NCBI GenBank assembly: GCA_903970295.1
Contig: CAJCHQ010001035.1
Location: forward strand, 1 to 13,927
Reading direction: 5' to 3'
Length of the DNA: 13,927 bases
Source: Bryobacterales bacterium
GTDB lineage: Bacteria; Cyanobacteriota; Vampirovibrionia; Obscuribacterales; Obscuribacteraceae
The position numbers were made by a program, and so were the translations under genes. Shown piece by piece: positions 6,532-13,186 of the stretch. Numbering within the stretch: the first letter of the stretch is position 1; each line of letters opens with the position of its first letter. The notes beneath the pieces were generated by a model. It saw only the letters and a list, made by a program, of their open reading frames with translations. It made no database searches and was not told the origin of the DNA.

Positions 6532-7542
6532 ATGAAAAATGCTACCCAAGATATTTTGAGCAGAATAGGCGAACGAATATTCGAAATGCCTATTGAAGTG
6601 TTATGGCGCTCGCTCGATTTGACCGCTCGCAGCGGTATCAGGCGCAGCCAGTCCAGAGGCACCGATGGCTTTGAAATTGCCTCTCGACAAGAATATGAGC
6701 TGGGTGATGATCCGCGCGAAATCGATCACTTCGCGACTGCCCAGACCGGTGATGACACGATCATCACCGTCAAATTTCAAGAACCTCGCGATATCAACAT
6801 CGTCACGCTCGTCGATGTCGGCACGACGATGCAATTTGGCACCAGGCGTGTGATTAAGGGTGAGCTGAGCGCAGAATTGGTCGCATCCATTCTGGCTTGC
6901 AGCAATAAAACTCAGGATCGCACGAAGGTGATCACATTCTCCGAAACTGCGGTGGAATCGCAACATGGCCCGCGTGGTGCCAAGAACAATTTTGCCCCCG
7001 CTCTCGAGTCGATTCTGGAGCCGCCCGATGCAAGCGTTGCGGCCTCGCAATCGCCCAGAGTTTTCGGTTCCTGGAAAAAATTCCGGGCATCTTTTAGCCG
7101 CGCCGAGACAATCGGCGGGAATGCCGAGAGTGTCTTCGAGAGCGGAATACGCCAGGCATTGCAGGAAGTGGGCGGCAAGAAATCACTGGTCTTTCTCGTC
7201 TCTGATTTCAGCAATTTGACGAGCGCTGATAGAGAGTCTTTGAAAGATGCAGCCAGGGTGCACGATCTCGTTTGCGTCGTAGTCCAGGATGAGCGCGAGC
7301 GTGAGCTTCCCTCTGGGCGGGGCTTTTACACACTGCTCGACATTGTTTCCGGTGAGACCAAAACGATTTGTCTGACCGAGACTAATCGAGCCAAGTTTCG
7401 TGAGAATGCGAGTCAAAAATTAGACGAACTCTGCGCCTTGTTTGCCGAAGCCGAGTGCGATTGGGAAGTCTTCAGCACTGAAGAGGACTTTGACCAGGTC
7501 GTGCCAAAGATGATGCGTTTATTCGGCCGACATCGCAGATAG
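6532..7542 (+). CDS. DUF58 family protein, MxaS-like
   Basis: This 336-residue protein carries the DUF58 signature near its N-terminus: RRSQSRGTDGFE at about 37-48, then a YELGDDPREID block at 55-65, followed by a vWA-like fold. The first metal-site motif is degenerate. Residues 95-99 read DVGTT where a standard site would be DxSxS, so both serines are changed. The second acidic strand (FLVSDFSN, 221-228) is kept. No membrane segment is evident, so it should act in the cytoplasm, probably with the MoxR ATPase encoded upstream, as is usual for this pair. It starts 162 bases after moxR, across the long hairpin, and its stop overlaps the ribosome binding site of the next gene, so the two are almost certainly translated from one message. 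MxaS of methylotrophs is the positional equivalent. Confidence 0.88.
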   Translation: MKNATQDILSRIGERIFEMPIEVLWRSLDLTARSGIRRSQSRGTDGFEIASRQEYELGDDPREIDHFATAQTGDDTIITVKFQEPRDINIVTLVDVGTTMQFGTRRVIKGELSAELVASILACSNKTQDRTKVITFSETAVESQHGPRGAKNNFAPALESILEPPDASVAASQSPRVFGSWKKFRASFSRAETIGGNAESVFESGIRQALQEVGGKKSLVFLVSDFSNLTSADRESLKDAARVHDLVCVVVQDERERELPSGRGFYTLLDIVSGETKTICLTETNRAKFRENASQKLDELCALFAEAECDWEVFSTEEDFDQVVPKMMRLFGRHRR

Positions 7543-7551
7543 GAGAGTGTC

Positions 7552-8709
7552 ATGATTAAACTGAAATCAACAACTGCCATCGTGGCAGCCTGGTCGATTT
7601 CCATAACTTTGCATGGAGCATCTGCCCGGACAACGGCAGCGGTCGGAGCTGTCGAGACATCACCTAAAATTGAGCAATCGTGTTCGATTGCTGTAGCCGA
7701 CCCGCGCACGGTCAACGCTGTGCCCGACCCTGTCGGATTCGCACCCGGCGGCACCGAAGATCGATTGACCGCTCCGACCGAGGAACTCAAACCGGCGAAC
7801 CCGGTGATGATGACGTGTGAGCACGGGCGAATTGTCGTGAAGGTCGAGACCAAGCGCTTTCACACTTACCATCTGGGAGACGAAATCCCAATTTCCATCA
7901 AGATCGTCGCCGATAATTCTGTGCAACTCGACTTCTCATCGCTCGAGCATGGCACGGTCGGCCTCGAAGGTTCGGACTTCGACTTGATTCCGGGGCGCGT
8001 CATCGATATCGCCTCCCGGGCTGTGCCAAAAGATCATGTCACTATATATAGTGTCAATCTGGCTGTGCAGAGCTTCGTCACCAAGCCGATGCTTGCTTTC
8101 AACGCAGATATGCAATACGCCGTCGATGTGCCTTCCGGTACAAAGCAACCCAACTGGCACCGCCTGACGACACCCGATCTCGTAATCAGCACTTCTCCAG
8201 TGGTTGTCGATAACGACGACGAACTGGGAGAAGGCGATCTCGGTCCTGTCGATGCGCGGCATGCATGGGTGACCTGGCCTCTTCTGGTCGGTGGTTCGTT
8301 CATGATCGTTTGGTGGGGATTTCTGCGTCGACTTGTTGTGCGCATGAATCGCAAACGTCCGGGCCGCCAAGTACCTGCCAACGAAAGTGCCTGGCTGGTT
8401 CTAGACAAAGTCTTCAGCGATGCTCGTGAGTACGGCGAATTCGGTGCTCAATATCTGCGCAAAGTGGACGCCGCGCTCAGGCGGTATCTTGCCCAGAGGA
8501 GCAATAAGCGAATCGAGGCGCTGTCGATTAGAGAGTTGAAGACCGCGCTCAATAATCACGCTCGTCTGCCCACTATCGTGAGCGTTCTAGAGAAGTGCGA
8601 GTCCGTGCTGTACGCTCGTGCCGACCAAGCGCATGAGTTGAGCCAACAGCAGATCGACGAATTGCACAGAGAACTGGAAACGCTGATTCCGAAGCCCGAA
8701 AAAGAATAG
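7552..8709 (+). CDS. Secreted-domain, single-TM protein, MxaA/BatD-like
   Basis: This 385-residue protein begins with a signal-peptide-like leader (about 1-25, probable cleavage after SA in HGASA). It has an extracytoplasmic region of about 210 residues, one membrane segment at about 239-261, and a basic cytoplasmic helical domain of about 120 residues. The outer part has beta-rich stretches (RIVVKVETKRFHTYHLGDEI around 93-112) of the kind seen in MxaA and BatD. The inner domain has the alternating helical pattern common at the C-terminus of such proteins and of DUF4381 (FGAQYLRKVDAALRRYLAQ at 297-315, then LSIRELKTAL). AGGAG at 7541-7545 overlaps the DUF58 stop. Following MoxR and DUF58 it completes the R-S-A order of the mxa cluster. 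It probably couples cytoplasmic ATPase activity to the envelope side. The family assignment is by architecture and position. Confidence 0.75.
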   Translation: MIKLKSTTAIVAAWSISITLHGASARTTAAVGAVETSPKIEQSCSIAVADPRTVNAVPDPVGFAPGGTEDRLTAPTEELKPANPVMMTCEHGRIVVKVETKRFHTYHLGDEIPISIKIVADNSVQLDFSSLEHGTVGLEGSDFDLIPGRVIDIASRAVPKDHVTIYSVNLAVQSFVTKPMLAFNADMQYAVDVPSGTKQPNWHRLTTPDLVISTSPVVVDNDDELGEGDLGPVDARHAWVTWPLLVGGSFMIVWWGFLRRLVVRMNRKRPGRQVPANESAWLVLDKVFSDAREYGEFGAQYLRKVDAALRRYLAQRSNKRIEALSIRELKTALNNHARLPTIVSVLEKCESVLYARADQAHELSQQQIDELHRELETLIPKPEKE

Positions 8710-8755
8710 GGACACGGCACTCGATATCGTTCACATCGATTGAAAGGAGCGAAAA

Positions 8756-9112
8756 ATGTTTAAGACAATTGTAGTGGGTACGCTGTTGCTCCTGATTATG
8801 GCTACTGCGGCAATCACTGCCACGCGCGGCGGCATACCCCAGGGTGTGCCGCCCGTGTCGGCAGAGTGGAGTGCGAAGCGCGATCAGCATTTTGCTTTTC
8901 GAGTTAGGGCTTCTGCCAATCAATCAACATTCCTTTCTGATTTGTTCGGGGAATTCAAAGAGGCGATCACTACCACTCTGGGTGTGACCTTTGTTCTATG
9001 TTTCGCGGTTGGGTTCTGGAAACATCATCAGATCCTGACGGAGCGTGCCGAGAATGAAGACCCCGGTGCCACTGCGGAGCAGCGTTTGAACTCAGATCAA
9101 AAGCGGTGCTAA
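8756..9112 (+). CDS. Small double-TM protein, unknown function
   Basis: This 118-residue protein has two hydrophobic segments, about 4-22 and 73-88, separated by a polar region of about 50 residues. It ends in a hydrophilic, acidic tail. With both segments spanning the membrane, the 50-residue loop would face outside and the tail inside. No family is recognised and there is no catalytic motif. It has a strong AAAGGAG site (8743-8749), starts 46 bases after the MxaA/BatD-like gene, and its stop overlaps the ribosome binding site of the rhomboid gene, so it is part of the operon. A small membrane protein next to a rhomboid could be a partner or a substrate; that is inference from position only. 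Confidence 0.7.
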   Translation: MFKTIVVGTLLLLIMATAAITATRGGIPQGVPPVSAEWSAKRDQHFAFRVRASANQSTFLSDLFGEFKEAITTTLGVTFVLCFAVGFWKHHQILTERAENEDPGATAEQRLNSDQKRC

Positions 9113-9122
9113 GGAGGTCGAT

Positions 9123-9884
9123 ATGTTTCCCTTGAAAGACAATTTGCGATACCTCGGTCGACCGACTGTGACGACGCTGATCATCGTGATCAATTGCCTG
9201 TTCTTTATTATCGAACAGGCTCTTTTGAACGCAGGACCAACCAGCGCGGACATCGTCAACAAATTCGGCGTCTTCTCACCGCTCAGATTCACGGAAGCCT
9301 TCGCAAATGCGGAGCCGCTGTCCATGCTTCTGACCACGTGTTCAATATTCACGGCAATGTTTCTGCACGATGGCATTATGCATATCCTCGGCAACATGAT
9401 CTTTCTCAGCTGTTTTGGTCGAGCTGTCGAAGCACACCTGGGAAAGCGGCAATACATCTGCTTTTATCTGGTCGCAGGAGTGGCCGCCGCGGCGGGTCAG
9501 TATCTCACTGACCCGTGGTGCCCGTCTCCTCTGCTGGGTGCAAGTGGGGCGATTGCAGGTGTGCTCAGTGCCTATCTCATGCTCTTTCCAAAAGCACGGA
9601 TCGCCGGCGTTTCGGTGCAACTCGGGATTCTGTACGCACCAGCCTGGTCGTACTTGCTTTCCTGGTTAGGTATCCAGGTGTTCAGCCAGATCTTTGAGTC
9701 CAGCGATCAAGGCGGCGTCGCCTACATGGCTCACATCGGTGGTTTCGCATTCGGTGTCATGGTCGGGATTTTTGCCAGATGGCTCACCCCCGTCAATGGC
9801 TTGCGATACGCCGATGGATCGCCAACCAAGCCGCGCTTTAGTGGGCGTGGCCGGATAGCCAAAAGGCTGGTTAAACAGGCTTAG
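9123..9884 (+). CDS. Rhomboid family intramembrane serine protease
   Basis: This 253-residue polytopic protein has the rhomboid active site. The catalytic Ser141 lies in GASGAIAG (139-146) and the catalytic His204 in AHIGGF (203-208). The family's H-x4-H-x3-N signature is complete in FLHDGIMHILGN (His82, His87, Asn91). Six hydrophobic segments can be placed, at about 16-36, 68-80, 84-100, 110-127, 138-155 and 197-220. There is no N-terminal cytoplasmic domain, and the tail is short and basic. Rhomboids cleave transmembrane substrates in the membrane plane. AAGGAGG at 9111-9117 gives a clear start. The gene lies between a small membrane protein and a lipoprotein, and downstream of the MoxR-vWA block, so the protease may process or control quality of that system's membrane proteins. 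Its substrate is unknown. Confidence 0.93.
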   Translation: MFPLKDNLRYLGRPTVTTLIIVINCLFFIIEQALLNAGPTSADIVNKFGVFSPLRFTEAFANAEPLSMLLTTCSIFTAMFLHDGIMHILGNMIFLSCFGRAVEAHLGKRQYICFYLVAGVAAAAGQYLTDPWCPSPLLGASGAIAGVLSAYLMLFPKARIAGVSVQLGILYAPAWSYLLSWLGIQVFSQIFESSDQGGVAYMAHIGGFAFGVMVGIFARWLTPVNGLRYADGSPTKPRFSGRGRIAKRLVKQA

Positions 9885-9888
9885 ACTT

Positions 9889-9893
9889 GGAGG
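9889..9893 (+). promoter_or_regulatory. Ribosome binding site setting the start at 9902
   Basis: GGAGG lies eight bases before the ATG at 9902. An in-frame TTG at 9887 overlaps this site and would place five residues before the leader, so the ATG is the likely start. Confidence 0.7.
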
Positions 9894-9901
9894 AATATTT
9901 T

Positions 9902-11389
9902 ATGAGTAGCGATTCTAGCGATCGAAACAGAACTCTCCTCTTATTGCCCTGCTTGCTTCTCACGGTTTCTGCATGCCAGAGGCAAAATCACAACATTCAC
10001 AGCGAGGGACCTGACACTCTGCCGATGCGACTGCAATTGCCCAAGAGCGGTTCGGCCGAGTCAATGAGGATTGTTCAGTATGGCGACAATGATGCGACGC
10101 GGCAGTCGCAACAGTCGTTGATGAATGATGGTCCTTATGAAGGCGGCAGGCAGGTGAGGCTGTATCGGGATGACAACTCGCTCAAGGAGATCTCGATCTT
10201 TTACAAAAGCGGTGACGATAAGACCGCCCAATTGGGATACCATGCAGAAATTGACGGTACAGGCGCTTACACCAGTGAATTGTCCAAATCTGAAAGTGGT
10301 GTGCGGGAAACTGACGGTCATCGACTAGCCGATGAAACGTTCGAGCAGAACTCCTTTTTCAATGATGGAATTGGTGTCTACAAGCATGCCATCTATGGTG
10401 AAGTCATGAACAAGCCGCCAAATTTGGCGTGGAAACCCTTTAGTTTCGAAGTTTTCCGCCAGAACCGAACGGTCGTCGCAGTTTACCAATTGATGGATGA
10501 CGGTGGTTCACTGACAAGCTTCTTTGACGAGCAGCATTGTCTCACGGAAACACTGTACGCCGATAAATCAAACACGCAGACGGAGGTAGATTTCCGCAAG
10601 GACTGCAAAACGCCCCGGGTTCGAATGGAGTTCGGTTACCCGAAGAAGGTATGGAATTTCGACGAGACCGGCAAACTGCTCGATCAGCATCAATGGTGGA
10701 CCGATGGTTCGTACCAGGTCACCGTCTATGATGGTTTGGTCGCGTTGTACACACAGCATTGGGATGTCGACCATGTCCGCTCGAAGAGCCTTGCTGCAGG
10801 AGAACGACCCGTCTTGTATCTATCCTGGATCAAAGAATATTTCGCGGATGGAAGTACAAATCGGGAAACACATTTCTTCCCTGGAACGACAACGGTTCAC
10901 ACTGTCGACGTTTACGAAGCACCGCCGCCAGGGGCCAAGCTGAAAGCACCGGCGGACTTGCCGTCTTTCGGAAGCACAACCCCGGCGAAAAACTGGGAAC
11001 CGCCTGCGGCGCCTGCGCCTGCACCGGCAACGAATGCGCTGCCGGCTGCGGCAAATAGTGCGGTGCCCGGAGTAGCAGTTGCGGTGCCTGGAATAGCAAA
11101 TCCAGCGCCCACTGTCGCAACTGCGGCACCGGTAGTTCTCTGGTCGCCTTCAGGAGTGCATGCAACCTTCACGTATGCCGAAAGCGGCAATTTGCAGAAG
11201 GTGGAGCACTACCAGGCGGGCAAAACGGATGTGGCGCAAACCGATAAGCATGAGGAGAGTGAGCACATCACAGCTCAAGTCAATCCGAAATTACTTAAGC
11301 AGTTGGCTGCTGGCGAGCCTCCCAACAAGCCGAAGGATCCGACCCCGGACCCGCCGTCTTGGACTTCACACGACGAGGAAGACTTTTGA
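9902..11389 (+). CDS. Lipoprotein with YwqK/MORN2-like repeats
   Basis: This 495-residue protein has a lipoprotein leader: an Arg-containing N-terminus, a hydrophobic core (LLLLPCLLLTV) and a lipobox VSAC with the acceptor at Cys25. The exported body contains several short beta-hairpin-like units of the form tyrosine/phenylalanine, acidic or Ala, x-Gly, followed by an aromatic strand: FDETGKLLDQHQWW, YFADGSTNRETHFF, YAESGNLQKVEHY. This resembles the MORN2/YwqK type repeats common in bacterial envelope proteins. A Pro/Ala/Val-rich linker of about 60 residues (about 355-420) separates the last unit from the rest. The C-terminus is Pro-, Asp- and Lys-rich. It follows the rhomboid gene by 17 bases and is the last gene before a strong terminator. 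It could be a surface client or a partner of the upstream system. The leader is clear; the repeat assignment is by eye. Confidence 0.75.
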   Translation: MSSDSSDRNRTLLLLPCLLLTVSACQRQNHNIHSEGPDTLPMRLQLPKSGSAESMRIVQYGDNDATRQSQQSLMNDGPYEGGRQVRLYRDDNSLKEISIFYKSGDDKTAQLGYHAEIDGTGAYTSELSKSESGVRETDGHRLADETFEQNSFFNDGIGVYKHAIYGEVMNKPPNLAWKPFSFEVFRQNRTVVAVYQLMDDGGSLTSFFDEQHCLTETLYADKSNTQTEVDFRKDCKTPRVRMEFGYPKKVWNFDETGKLLDQHQWWTDGSYQVTVYDGLVALYTQHWDVDHVRSKSLAAGERPVLYLSWIKEYFADGSTNRETHFFPGTTTVHTVDVYEAPPPGAKLKAPADLPSFGSTTPAKNWEPPAAPAPAPATNALPAAANSAVPGVAVAVPGIANPAPTVATAAPVVLWSPSGVHATFTYAESGNLQKVEHYQAGKTDVAQTDKHEESEHITAQVNPKLLKQLAAGEPPNKPKDPTPDPPSWTSHDEEDF

Positions 11390-11403
11390 AAACGGGCAAG
11401 GTG

Positions 11404-11441
11404 AGGATGGGAGTTGGGCAGCCAACTCTCATCCTTTTTTT
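11404..11441 (+). terminator. Rho-independent terminator of the nine-gene run
   Basis: GGATGGGAGTTGG (11405-11417) pairs with CCAACTCTCATCC (11422-11434) over 13 base pairs with one G-U pair and a GCAG tetraloop. Seven T residues follow directly (11435-11441), then more T-rich sequence. It lies 15 bases after the lipoprotein stop. It marks the end of the operon. Confidence 0.93.
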
Positions 11442-11521
11442 GCTTTTTTAGCGTATGCGAAAAAGAAACATAATAAGCAAAGTAGGAAGAATAAAAAACT
11501 GATTAGCGTCTCGAGTGCAAC

Positions 11522-11572
11522 AATACTCGGATAATGACTGGCATCGCTGCAATTGATCATCATCCGAGTATT
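11522..11572. repeat. Inverted repeat between convergent genes
   Basis: AATACTCGGAT (11522-11532) and ATCCGAGTATT (11562-11572) are exact reverse complements. With one mismatch the arms extend inward to 16 bases each (11522-11537 and 11557-11572), leaving a 19-base loop. No T-run follows on either strand. It lies between the terminator of the plus-strand operon and the end of the minus-strand peptidase gene, so it may help end or stabilise the minus-strand message, or be a small palindromic repeat. Confidence 0.65.
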
Positions 11573-11595
11573 AATCGCCTACCTCAGCCTCTGTG

Positions 11596-13146
11596 TCAGA
11601 TTACGTTGAAGCCGTAGAGAGCGCCGAACTTGCGCCCCAGGTATCGAGCGAATGGGGCAACGAGTATCTCGGTGCCACAAACGTTGCGCGCCAGTTCTTG
11701 CGTGGTGAAGCGCCGCCCTACTCGATGCACTTTCGTCTGCAGCCAATTGTGCAGGGTCTCGTAGCGGCCGCTCGCCATCTCGGTCTCGATCTCCGGATGT
11801 TCGCTCAGCGCTTGTTCCCAGAGCATGATCGAGAGCAGATTGCCAATTGTGTAAGTCGGGAAATAGCCGAACATTCCTCCCGACCAGTGAACATCCTGAA
11901 GCACACCGTCGTAATCGTCGGGTGCGGATATGCCGAGCAGCTCCTGGTATTTCTCGTGCCAGGCAGCAGGAAGATCGGCTGCTTCGAGCTTGCCCTCGAG
12001 CAGAGCGAGCTCTAGCTCGAAGCGAATGATCACATGCAGATTGTAAGTCAGCTCATCGGACTCCGTCCTTACCAGTGTCGGCTCGGACTTGTTGATTGCT
12101 CGCAAGAACGTCTGGCAATCAACTGCGCCGAGCTGTTCTGGGAAACACTTCTGCAGAAGCGGATACCAGTGACTCCAGAAAGACGGATTGAGACCGACGC
12201 AGTTTTCCCAGAGTCTCGATTGTGATTCATGCACACCGAGCGAGATGAATTGTCCCAGGGGCGTGCCGGCGAAGTCGGGATCCATGCCACGTTCGTAGAA
12301 GTGGTGCCCGAGTTCGTGGCAGGTGCCCGAGATAGCATTCATCAGCTCGCGCGCCGCATAGCGAGTGGTGAGGCGCGCGTCGTAGGGAGGGGCGATGCCT
12401 TCCGAAAACGGATGCGCCGATCGATCGAGGCGCCCGTGGTTTGGATCGAGACCAAGAGCCACCGCCAGTACCTGGCAGAACGACTCCTGCGTTTCTTCGG
12501 CAAACGACTGCTGCAGGCAGAGATCATCAACGGCCTGGGCATTCGATCTGACGCCGGCAATGAGCGGCAAGAGACTTTGCTTCAGCTCGGCGAAGAGTCG
12601 CCGCAATTCGGCTGTCGTCATGCCCGGCTCGAATTCGCCGATCAGGGCATCGTAGGGATGGTCGGTATAGCCGACCAGTTTCGCTTTCCTTCTGACGAGC
12701 TCGATAACTTTTTCGAGATGTGGTTGGAACAGGCTGAAGTTCCTTTCTTTGCGAGCCTGCCGCCAGGCTGCACCAGCCGTACTCTTGACGCGAGCGAATT
12801 CAGCCACAAAAGATGTCGGCAGCTTCTTCGCCTGTTCGTAGTCCAGGGCAGCAAGCCTGACAATATGTGCCATTGGCGATGAGTCGTCGCCGGCCGTCAG
12901 TTCTTGCCGGGCGCGCTCAATCATCCGAGCGGTGACCGGTGAAATGAGCTGTTTGTGCGCGAGCGAAGTGAGGTAGGAAGTTTGAACGCCGCGGACCGGA
13001 GAGGCACCAGGAGGCATGTAAGTTTCTTCGTCCCAGCCGAGCAGCAAGACGACGGAGCGGATCGTCGCGATCCGTTGCAACCGCTTGACCAGGCGCCCGC
13101 CAGCGGTTCTTTGTGAAGGCAGTGAAGAATTGTTTTTGAGTGTCAT
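11596..13146 (-). CDS. M32 family metallocarboxypeptidase (carboxypeptidase Taq type)
   Basis: This 516-residue protein is the normal length for peptidase family M32. The zinc site is HELGH at residues 277-281, with the third ligand candidate Glu307 in GVHESQSRLWEN. Other family blocks are present in order: HPF at 245-247, DARLTTRY at 256-263, RTESDELTYNLH at 360-371, and GYFPTYTIGN at 427-436. The family removes C-terminal residues from peptides with broad specificity, in the cytoplasm; no signal peptide is visible. The frame is open to 13293, but the extra N-terminal 49 residues overlap the upstream gene and are not like the family. The ATG at 13144-13146 is therefore chosen, though its ribosome binding site (GAAAG) is weak. 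It lies 40 bases after the repeat-protein gene on the same strand, and probably shares its transcript. Confidence 0.93.
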   Translation of the reverse strand: MTLKNNSSLPSQRTAGGRLVKRLQRIATIRSVVLLLGWDEETYMPPGASPVRGVQTSYLTSLAHKQLISPVTARMIERARQELTAGDDSSPMAHIVRLAALDYEQAKKLPTSFVAEFARVKSTAGAAWRQARKERNFSLFQPHLEKVIELVRRKAKLVGYTDHPYDALIGEFEPGMTTAELRRLFAELKQSLLPLIAGVRSNAQAVDDLCLQQSFAEETQESFCQVLAVALGLDPNHGRLDRSAHPFSEGIAPPYDARLTTRYAARELMNAISGTCHELGHHFYERGMDPDFAGTPLGQFISLGVHESQSRLWENCVGLNPSFWSHWYPLLQKCFPEQLGAVDCQTFLRAINKSEPTLVRTESDELTYNLHVIIRFELELALLEGKLEAADLPAAWHEKYQELLGISAPDDYDGVLQDVHWSGGMFGYFPTYTIGNLLSIMLWEQALSEHPEIETEMASGRYETLHNWLQTKVHRVGRRFTTQELARNVCGTEILVAPFARYLGRKFGALYGFNVI

Positions 13147-13186
13147 AGCACAAGACTTTCGTTCTGTTGTTTTTAGCCTTGTAGAA

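Noticed and set aside
12229..12882. 217-codon plus-strand frame antisense to the M32 peptidase.
   Set aside because: It overlaps a clear M32 gene with all family motifs on the other strand, and has no domain of its own.
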